From JBBRNH01 sp038230415 (GTDB taxonomy: Bacteria > Bacteroidota > Bacteroidia > Cytophagales > Spirosomataceae): 33,596 nucleotides of DNA. The translations under genes and the position numbers were made by a program. The notes under the pieces are model-generated. The model was given only the letters and a program-made list of their open reading frames with translations. It did no database searches and had not been told where the DNA came from. Of this stretch, positions 1-7,300 are shown piece by piece (position 1 is the stretch's first letter; every line of letters begins with the position of its first letter). The DNA is taken from positions 1 through 33,596 of the forward strand of contig JBBRNH010000068.1 in the NCBI GenBank assembly GCA_038230415.1, given 5' to 3'.

Positions 1-60
1 CTGCCGCTTGCAGTCCGCAGTCAAAAGAAACTATAATTGACAGAGTACTGCAAGCGGCAG
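1..60. repeat. inverted repeat at the left edge
   Basis: Perfect 13-bp arms at 1-13 and 48-60 (CTGCCGCTTGCAG and its complement) enclose a 34-nt loop. The arms are built from GC-rich heptamer-like pieces similar to those at 119-127 and 1689-1716. It may be the terminator of a gene left of the window, but there is no T-run, so a dispersed repeat is equally likely. The rest of 61-198 shows no gene and no clear -7 promoter element. Confidence 0.6.
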
Positions 61-198
61 GCGATCCTGGCCGCGTTACTTTCAGTTTATAAATCACACC
101 AACACTTGCTTTTTATTCTGCGGCTTGCTTATTTCACAAAATAATATGCAACTTGTCCTACCTACTAAGTTGTTCCTGCCTCCGTAACGTGTTGTCTG

Positions 199-1695
199 AT
201 GAAGTGTATCCTCTTTGTTCTCAATCTGTTGGCGGGAGCCTGTCTCGTTGCACCGGCTGTTGCCCAGTCTCTCAGCCCCGCCGAGGCCCGCGAAGACCTG
301 TACTTTTTGAAGCGTAAACTCGATTTACTGCACCCCGGCTTAGGGTTTTATACGCCCCGGAACCGCGTCGAATTTCTGTATGATTCGCTGCATAACCACC
401 TCAATGGGTCGGTGAACTACCTTGATTTTTACCATCACCTCAGTCCGCTCGTCAGCAGCCTCAAAGACGGCCATACCAACCTCAACCACCGGCGGGGCTA
501 CATCAACCGCGATACCCGCTACGTGCCGTTTTTTCTGCGAAAAGCCGACAACGCCCGCTATTATATCAGCCATAACATCAGTGCTGACACCGCACTCCGG
601 CGCGGCACCCAACTGCTGACCATCAACGGAAACGCCATCGCCGACCTCCACCGTGATTTGATGAACGCTGACCGCTCCGGCTCCGATGGCGATAACCTGA
701 CCGGACGGCAGCAGTGGAGTCTGCATCAATTTGCTGATTATTACGCGGCCTGGTTCGGCTCAACCGATTCGCTCACCATCACCTACCGGCTTGCTACCGA
801 CCCCGACACCCTGACCCGGCAAACGCGCATCGCCTGCCCCCGACTCGATCAGTTCAGGGCGCGGCTCCGGCAACGCTACGGCCCCGAACTTAACCGGCAG
901 CCTAACCTCGCCCTCCGTATGGTGGATACCGTTACGCATACGGCGTTACTCAGGGTTTCGACGTTTATGAGTCCCAAAAATTATGATCCGTTTCAGTGGG
1001 CGTTTAATCGGCAGTTGAAACGGGTGTTTCGGCAATTGAAACAACAAGGTACTGATAATCTGATTGTTGATCTGCAAAACAATGGCGGGGGTATGGTGGT
1101 AAACTCAGCGCGGCTGCTGCAATATTGGCTGCCCAATCGGTTTAGAATGATGGAGCGCGAACACCTCAAACGGGCCGCCCGCGCCGAACTCGTTACGCGC
1201 TGGAACCCGTTTTCGGCCCTGAACTTCAGCCTAAACTACAAAACCGACGGACACGGTGGCTTTGCCAGCCGAACCCGGCAGTGGTTTCGGCCCCGGCACA
1301 AGCTGGCGTTTCGAGGAAATTTGTACTTTTTGATGAATGGCGCGTCGTTCTCCGCTACCACCACCATGCTGGCAAAAACCCTCGACGCGGGCATCGGAAC
1401 GTTTGTGGGCGAGGCTACGGGCGGGGCGTATTGGGGCGATTTTGCCGGTCATTTCAAGACTATTACCTTACCCAACTCCCGGATTCAGGTCAGAATACCA
1501 CTCAAAAAACTAACCCACGCCGTGGCCGAACAGCACGCCAACGGCTTCACGGTAGAGCCGGATTATGCCGTCTTGCGCACCCACAGCGATATTTTGCAGG
1601 GCCGAGACCCTTTGCTCGACCGCACACTGGGCCTGATTCGGCGGGGTGTGGTGGCACAACGGCAGGGGCCTGCTTCGGCGGTGTCGGCGCGGTAA
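199..1695 (+). CDS. S41-family serine peptidase, exported
   Basis: A 498-residue protein with an N-terminal signal peptide (about 1-22, cleavage near AVA-QS), so it probably acts in the periplasm or at the outer membrane. The middle (about 60-100) has the tail-specific-protease pattern LVSSLKDGHTNL. The C-terminal half has the S41 core: DLQNNGGG at about 290-300, then LMNGASFSATTTMLAK at 378-393, in which S385 aligns with the catalytic serine of CtpA-type proteases, and GEATGGAYWG just after. There is no obvious PDZ domain. Family membership is well supported; the substrate is unknown. The ATG at 199 is chosen because it gives a good signal peptide. The stop codon lies in a heptamer repeat that also overlaps the mreB promoter, so the gene probably forms its own transcript just upstream of the mre cluster. 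Confidence 0.88.
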   Translation: MKCILFVLNLLAGACLVAPAVAQSLSPAEAREDLYFLKRKLDLLHPGLGFYTPRNRVEFLYDSLHNHLNGSVNYLDFYHHLSPLVSSLKDGHTNLNHRRGYINRDTRYVPFFLRKADNARYYISHNISADTALRRGTQLLTINGNAIADLHRDLMNADRSGSDGDNLTGRQQWSLHQFADYYAAWFGSTDSLTITYRLATDPDTLTRQTRIACPRLDQFRARLRQRYGPELNRQPNLALRMVDTVTHTALLRVSTFMSPKNYDPFQWAFNRQLKRVFRQLKQQGTDNLIVDLQNNGGGMVVNSARLLQYWLPNRFRMMEREHLKRAARAELVTRWNPFSALNFSLNYKTDGHGGFASRTRQWFRPRHKLAFRGNLYFLMNGASFSATTTMLAKTLDAGIGTFVGEATGGAYWGDFAGHFKTITLPNSRIQVRIPLKKLTHAVAEQHANGFTVEPDYAVLRTHSDILQGRDPLLDRTLGLIRRGVVAQRQGPASAVSAR

Positions 1696-1716
1696 GCGGC
1701 TTGCGGTCTGTGGGAT
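1689..1716 (+). repeat. short heptanucleotide tandem repeat
   Basis: Four consecutive 7-nt units of the form GCGGNNN (GCGGTAA, GCGGCTT, GCGGTCT, then a degenerate GTGGGAT). The first unit contains the stop codon of the S41 peptidase, and the second and third overlap the -33 element proposed for mreB. Similar pieces occur at 1-13, 48-60 and 119-127. Confidence 0.5.
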
Positions 1717-1730
1717 AATCCCTAATTTTG
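1701..1730 (+). promoter_or_regulatory. mreB promoter (Bacteroidota type)
   Basis: TTG at 1701-1703, a 19-nt spacer, then TAATTTTG at 1723-1730. This matches the Bacteroidota housekeeping consensus of TTG/TTTG, about 19 nt, TAnnTTTG. Transcription would start near 1737, about 45 nt before the mreB ATG at 1782. Confidence 0.7.
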
Positions 1731-1781
1731 TAAATAGTTCAGAATCTGTTAGCCCGGCAACCGCGCAGTAATTAATCACAA

Positions 1782-2807
1782 ATGGCACTTTTCAATTTTT
1801 TATCCAGCGACATTGCAATTGACCTGGGAACGGCAAACACGCTGATTATTCATAAAGACCGGATTGTGGTGGATGAGCCTTCGATCATCGCCATGGACAA
1901 AATCAACGGGAAGGTGCTGGCAATCGGCCACAAGGCGATGCAGATGCACGAGAAAACCAACGAAAATATCAAGACGATTCGCCCGCTCAAAGACGGAGTG
2001 ATTGCCGATTTTACAGCCGCCGAACTCATGATTCGGGGTATGATTAAGATGATTGACAGCGGCAACCGGCTGTTTTCGCCCTCGCACCGGATGGTGGTCT
2101 GCATTCCGTCGGGCATCACCGAAGTAGAGAAACGGGCCGTGAAAGACTCCTGCGAGCACGCCGGGGCCAAAGAAGTATATATGGTGCATGAGCCGATTGC
2201 AGCCGCCATCGGCATCGGCATTGACATTACGCAACCCAACGGTACCATGATTGTGGACATCGGCGGAGGCACCACCGAAATTGCCGTGATTGCCCTGTCG
2301 GGGATTGTCTGCGAGCAGTCTATTCGCATTGCTGGCGACGTATTTACCCGCGACATTGTGGACTATATGCGCCGGGAACACAACCTGCTTATCGGCGAAC
2401 GCTCTGCCGAACAGATTAAGATGGAAGTTGGCTCGGCCCTGCCCGAACTCGACAACCCGCCCGCCGATTTTGAAATCCGGGGCCGCGATTTGATGACCGG
2501 GATTCCGAAAGAAATCAAGGTAACATACAGCGAAATTGCCTACGCCCTCGATAAGTCTATCTCCAAAATCGAGGAGGCTGTGATGAAAGCCCTCGAAGTC
2601 TCTCCCCCCGAACTCTCTGCCGATATTTATACCAACGGGATTCACCTCACCGGCGGGGGCGCGTTGTTGCATGGCTTGGATAAACGCCTGAGTGTAAAGA
2701 CCAAACTGCCGATTCACGTGGCCGATGACCCACTGAAAGCGGTGGTGAAAGGCACGGGTGAAGTGCTGAAAAACTTGGAATTATACAAATCTGTGCTGAT
2801 TAGCTGA
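1782..2807 (+). CDS. mreB: rod shape-determining protein MreB
   Basis: A 341-residue bacterial actin that polymerises at the inner membrane and directs lateral wall synthesis with MreC, MreD and the elongation machinery. Family hallmarks: phosphate-1 loop IAIDLGTANTLI (about 12-23), VVDEPSIIA, the VCIPSGITEVEKRAV segment (about 108-122), the phosphate-2 loop IVDIGGGTTEIAVI (about 162-175), and the adenosine motif HLTGGGALLHGLD near 290. Length is normal for MreB. It has its own promoter at 1701-1730 and is the first gene of mreB-mreC-mreD; the gap to mreC holds a long inverted repeat that could alter the transcript ratio. A 305-codon open frame on the opposite strand is a codon-bias shadow. 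Confidence 0.98.
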   Translation: MALFNFLSSDIAIDLGTANTLIIHKDRIVVDEPSIIAMDKINGKVLAIGHKAMQMHEKTNENIKTIRPLKDGVIADFTAAELMIRGMIKMIDSGNRLFSPSHRMVVCIPSGITEVEKRAVKDSCEHAGAKEVYMVHEPIAAAIGIGIDITQPNGTMIVDIGGGTTEIAVIALSGIVCEQSIRIAGDVFTRDIVDYMRREHNLLIGERSAEQIKMEVGSALPELDNPPADFEIRGRDLMTGIPKEIKVTYSEIAYALDKSISKIEEAVMKALEVSPPELSADIYTNGIHLTGGGALLHGLDKRLSVKTKLPIHVADDPLKAVVKGTGEVLKNLELYKSVLIS

Positions 2808-2843
2808 TTTACAATCATCACCCCAAATCATTGCTGTTCCGTT

Positions 2844-2933
2844 CATTTTGTCATTCCGACGACAGGAGGAGTCCCCTGGCAGGTGGCTTTATGCCCGCCG
2901 GGAGATTCCTCCTGTCGTCGGAATGACAAAATG
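2844..2933. repeat. long inverted repeat between mreB and mreC
   Basis: Perfect 27-bp arms at 2844-2870 and 2907-2933 surround a 36-nt centre that is itself partly self-complementary (CCCCTGGCAGG against GCCGGGAG). The arm core TCATTCCGACGACAGGAGGA resembles a palindromic intergenic element I recall as common in Bacteroidota genomes, which would make it a REP/MITE-like unit. There is no T-run, so a classic terminator is unlikely, but in the mRNA it would form a very stable hairpin ending 22 nt before the mreC start. Confidence 0.8.
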
Positions 2934-2955
2934 CCACCTGAACCTATAAAACACT

Positions 2956-3786
2956 GTGGATCAACTGTTTGCGTTTATTGTTCAGAGCCGGAATCTGATT
3001 CTTTTTATGGTGTTGGAGGTGATCTCGTTTTATTTCGTCATCAACACCAGCAACTATTGGAGTGCCAATTTTTTCAATACGGCAAACGCCTACACCGCCC
3101 AGGTGCTGAGTTGGTCAAACGCGGTGAGCGAGTTTACCAACCTCCGGCAGGTCAACGCCGACCTTGCCGCCGAGAATCAAAAACTCCACCAACGCCTGAC
3201 GCAATTGCAACAGGGCAAACCGCCCGCCCCAACTGCCTACCGCGCCGATTCTGCCTTTGCCAGCCGCTTCACGTACACCGTAGCGAAGGTCATTAACAAC
3301 TCCACGCAGTTTGCCAATAACTACATCACGATTGATAAAGGCACCGACGAGGGTATCCGGCCCGGCATGGGTGTTATCTCGCCAACGGGCATTGTGGGGA
3401 AGGTGAAATCGTGCAACCGTCATTTTTCGGTAATCACCTCGATCCTGCACAGCGAATTTCTGGTGTCGTCAAGGTTAACAAAAGCCGACGAGATCGGGTC
3501 GGCCAAGTGGGATGGTGGTGATCCGCATCAGGTAAAACTGCTCGACATTTCGCGCTATAAGCCCGTCTCGAAGGGAGATTCGGTCGTGATTTCGGAGTTT
3601 AACCTGACCTTTCCGCCGGGCATTCTCGTGGGCCGTGTGCGGCAGGTGGGTGTGCAGCCGAATCAAACATTCCACGACATTACGCTCGATTTAGCCACCA
3701 ATTTCAGTAACCTGTCGTTCGTGTATGTAGTGCAAAACCGCCTGCAAGCCGAGCAGCAACAGATTGAAGATCAGATAGATAAATGA
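2956..3786 (+). CDS. mreC: rod shape-determining protein MreC
   Basis: A 276-residue membrane-anchored periplasmic scaffold linking MreB and MreD to the elongation penicillin-binding proteins. One N-terminal transmembrane segment (about 12-32) is followed by a helical/coiled-coil stretch (about 55-90, LRQVNADLAAENQKLHQRL) and the beta-rich MreC core with typical GIRPGMGVISPTGIVGKV (about 135-152), KGDSVVIS and FPPGILVGRV motifs. The start is GTG; the next ATG (3007) would cut the membrane segment, so GTG is preferred. The stop overlaps the mreD start by 4 nt (ATGA), indicating translational coupling. No Shine-Dalgarno is seen. Confidence 0.95.
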   Translation: MDQLFAFIVQSRNLILFMVLEVISFYFVINTSNYWSANFFNTANAYTAQVLSWSNAVSEFTNLRQVNADLAAENQKLHQRLTQLQQGKPPAPTAYRADSAFASRFTYTVAKVINNSTQFANNYITIDKGTDEGIRPGMGVISPTGIVGKVKSCNRHFSVITSILHSEFLVSSRLTKADEIGSAKWDGGDPHQVKLLDISRYKPVSKGDSVVISEFNLTFPPGILVGRVRQVGVQPNQTFHDITLDLATNFSNLSFVYVVQNRLQAEQQQIEDQIDK

Positions 3787-4289
3787 CGCTTCGCGAGATT
3801 ATTAATACGGCTTTATTTTTTGCGTTGTATCTGGCGTTGCAAGTGCTGGTGGTGCGGAACGTGGTACTCTTCGACTATGGATTCTGCTTTTTGTACGTGG
3901 CCTGCATTCTGCTCTTGCCCGCCGACATCAGCCTCACGGCCCTGCTGTTGATTGGCTTTGGCACGGGCGTGGTAGTTGACACGTTTTACAACACCCTCGG
4001 TATGCACGCTGCGGCTACCACCTTGCTGGCTTTTTGCCGCCCGTTGGTGGTGCAACGCCAGTTCGACACCCAAAACCCGGATCTACGGGCCAATATTTCA
4101 CTGCGCGACATGGGAATCGGGGCATTTTTTCGGTATGTGGTGGTACTGACGCTGATTCATCACACGGCCCTGTTTTTTATCGAAGCCAGCAGCCTGACGC
4201 TCATCGTGCCGACGCTGATTCGGATTGGGGCCAGTGTTTTGTTCACCTCCGTCACCATCCTGCTGATTCAGTTTTTCGGGCGGAATTAA
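3783..4289 (+). CDS. mreD: rod shape-determining protein MreD-like
   Basis: A 168-residue, very hydrophobic protein with about five predicted membrane helices, no signal peptide and few charged residues. Its size, topology, position directly after mreC and 4-nt overlap identify it as MreD; sequence conservation in this family is weak, so the call rests mainly on context. The motif GFGTGVVVDTFYNTLGMHA (about 59-77) resembles the conserved MreD segment containing G-x-x-x-D. In many genomes the next genes are the elongation PBP2 and RodA; here neither follows and an alpha-2-macroglobulin gene comes next. Confidence 0.87.
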   Translation: MTLREIINTALFFALYLALQVLVVRNVVLFDYGFCFLYVACILLLPADISLTALLLIGFGTGVVVDTFYNTLGMHAAATTLLAFCRPLVVQRQFDTQNPDLRANISLRDMGIGAFFRYVVVLTLIHHTALFFIEASSLTLIVPTLIRIGASVLFTSVTILLIQFFGRN

Positions 4290-4393
4290 TTGGCCGGGCC
4301 AATTGCCTAACTCCGCCTTGCCCGTCTCGTATGGTTTCTGCAACTTCGGGCGTTGTTTGCCCGAACCCATTTCTCCTCCATCTCTGCTGCCGC

Positions 4394-7300
4394 ATGAAAA
4401 CCCTCCGTTTGCCCCTCGCCGGTCTGCTGACTGCTTTTGCCCTGCTCGTTACGCTCACCCATTGCGCCCGGATTTCGCTCACGAACGAGGTGGCCGTTGT
4501 CGGTCGCAACTTCGATGATGAGGTTCAGCGCACCCAAAACCTGACCTTCTCGTTTAACAAAAATGTTGGACCAGAAGCCGAAAACCGGATTGGCGAGTGG
4601 GACTCAACGCAATACGTCCGGTTTAAGCCCGCCGTGCGCGGAAAATTTCGGTGGACATCACAAAGCGAACTCGTCTTTTCGCCCGCTACCGCCTTTGACC
4701 CCGCCACGAATTACCGCGCCGAACTCACAAGCGACATCCTGCGAAATGCCTCCGCCGAGACCCGCAAAGACTTGAAGGTGTCAGGTGAGGAAATCGAGTT
4801 TCACACGCCGTTTTTGCAGCTTACCGGCCTTGAAACCTGGTGGACGCGCAGCCGCGAAACCGGACAGCCCATTGCCAAAACCCGCCTGAATTTTAACTAT
4901 CCCGTTACGCCCGGCGACGTGGCCGCCAAGCTTACCATCGCTGCCGGGTCGGCTGATGCCAGGCCGATTACCACCCAACTCGCGCCCACCGACCAGCCAC
5001 AAGCCGTAATTGTTACCCTGCAAAACGCGCCCGGCACTCAGGAAGACCAACCGCTAACGGCAACGGTTGACAAAGGACTGAAAATCCAGAACGTGGCCTA
5101 CACCACGCCCGACCCCATCAAACAAACCGGAACGTTGCCTAACCGAACCAGTGTGGACATTGTGGACGTGCAGACGAGTTTCGACAACAATGGAGACAAA
5201 CCGCAGGGCGTGGTGCGCGTAATCACCACGCAGGAACTGCAATCCGGCAACATAAGCCAGTACTACACCATTCAGCCCGCCGTTGAAACCACCGCCGAAC
5301 TAACGGCCAACGGCTTCATTATCAATGGAAATTTCAACGAAACCGACACCTACGTCCTGACCCTGACCGACCAGATTCGCGGGGTGCTGAATACGAAACT
5401 CGCCGAAGCCGTTACCAAAGATTTGTTTTTCGGGAAGATGCCAGCCAGTATTTCGTTCGCCAAAAAGAAAGCGATGTACCTCTCCTCGAAGGGGGCGCGG
5501 AACGTGGGGTTGAACATCGTGAACGTGCCAAACGTGCAGGTGAAAGTTGCCAAAGTCTATGAAAACAACCTGATTCAGTTCCTGAAAAATGGCCGTTATG
5601 AAGGTTATCAAGAAGACGGCGAAGGCAATTATGGCAAAAACGGAACCTTCGACTACCAGCCCGACGACGATGAGCAGTACAGTAGTATTCTGGTAAACAA
5701 GGCCGTGCAGACCGACGACCTGCCCCGCGCTCAGGGCGTTTCGGCCCTCAACGTCAGCGTTCCCGATCAGGGCGGCAACTACCGGGGCGTGTATTTAGTG
5801 TCGGTGCAGTCGAAAGAAGATGCTTATCTGCGGGCCACCCAACTCGTGTCGGTGTCGGATATTGGCCTTGTGGCGCGGCAAACGGATGATGAAGTGCTGG
5901 TTTGGGCCAACTCCATCCGCACCGCCGAACCGCTCAAAAACATTGATATTACGCTCATCAGCAGCAACAATCAGGCCGTTGGAACGCTTAAAACCGATGC
6001 CGATGGGTTTGCCAAATTCGAGAAAGTGGGCGAAAAAGCACCGGGTTTTTCGGTGGCGATGCTGACCGCGACGCAAACCACCGAGAACCGCACCGGAACG
6101 CCGGACCGCGACGATTTTAATTTCCTGTATCTGCCCGATACGGAGGTCGAAACGTCGCGGTTTGAGATTGACGGCAAGCGCGATAATCCGTCGGGTTTCG
6201 ACGCGCTGATTTACGGCGACCGCGACATTTACCGCCCCGGCGAAACGATTCACGTCAATACCGTTGTCAGAAATCAGGTTGGCACGAAGGCCGTTGGCGA
6301 TATTCCGCTAACGATTCGGTTGTTGCTACCCAATGGCCGCGACGCGCAGGTTGTTCGGAAGCAAACCAACAGTGAGGGAGCCGTTACGACCGATTTCCCG
6401 CTCGACCCGGCCACCGTTACCGGCACCTACACGGTTGAAGTGCAGAATGCCAACGGCCTGTTAATCAGTTCGCAAGCCATCAGCGTGGAGGAGTTCATCC
6501 CGGATCGAATCAAAGTAGAAACCCGCACCGACCGCACCGATTACAGCGCCGGGCAGATGCTGACGCTCTCGGCAACGGCCCTGAATTTGTTTGGCCCGCC
6601 TGCGTCTGACCGCGCCTACGAGATGGAACTGAGCCTGAAACGCCGGGTTTTTCTGCCCAAAAACTTCGCCGGATACAGTTTCGATACGCCTACAAAAGGC
6701 CCGGCCATCACGTTCGAGAAAGTGCTGCGGCAGGGGCGCACCAACGCCAACGGGCAGGCTACAGAAACGTTTCAACTCCCGGCCACGTATCAGGACATCG
6801 GGATTCTGGAAGGCAAAGTCTATGTTTCGGTGTTCGACGAAAACGGGCGGCCCGTGAACCGGATTCGAAAATTCGACGTGCTGACGCAGGCTGTTTTTTT
6901 CGGCATCCGGGCGGCAGACCACTATGTTTCGACCAACGCCCCGGTTGCCATTGACCTCGTGGCGGTGGATAAGGCCGGTGCGCTAAAACCCGGCGCGTCG
7001 GCAACGGTCGAGGTGGTTCGGATTGATTACCAAACAGTTATCGAAAAACAAAACGATCAACTCCGCTACTCGACCAAGCGGCTCGAAAAAACGGTGTACA
7101 CCAACGCACTGACGTTCAAGGGCGGCAAGGCCGAGATTAAGTACGTGCCAACGGTGTCGGGTGAGTACGCGATTCGGGTGCGTCGGCCCGGCGCACAGGG
7201 CTACACCGAACTTGATTTTTATGCGTACAGCTACGGTAACACGGCGGCTTCGTCGTTTGAGGTCAGTCAGGAGGGGCAGGTGCTGATGACGTTCGACAAA

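Noticed and set aside
1800..2717. A 305-codon open frame antisense to mreB
   Set aside because: Mirror of a GC-rich conserved gene; the mreB protein accounts for the sequence and the antisense product has no recognisable domain.
2883..3296. A + frame of 137 codons crossing the mreB-mreC inverted repeat
   Set aside because: Runs through the hairpin into mreC in another frame; Cys/Pro-rich with no domain.
4034..4393. A 120-residue N-terminal extension of the alpha-2-macroglobulin frame
   Set aside because: It overlaps mreD in another frame, has unnatural composition and precedes a perfect lipoprotein signal starting at 4394.
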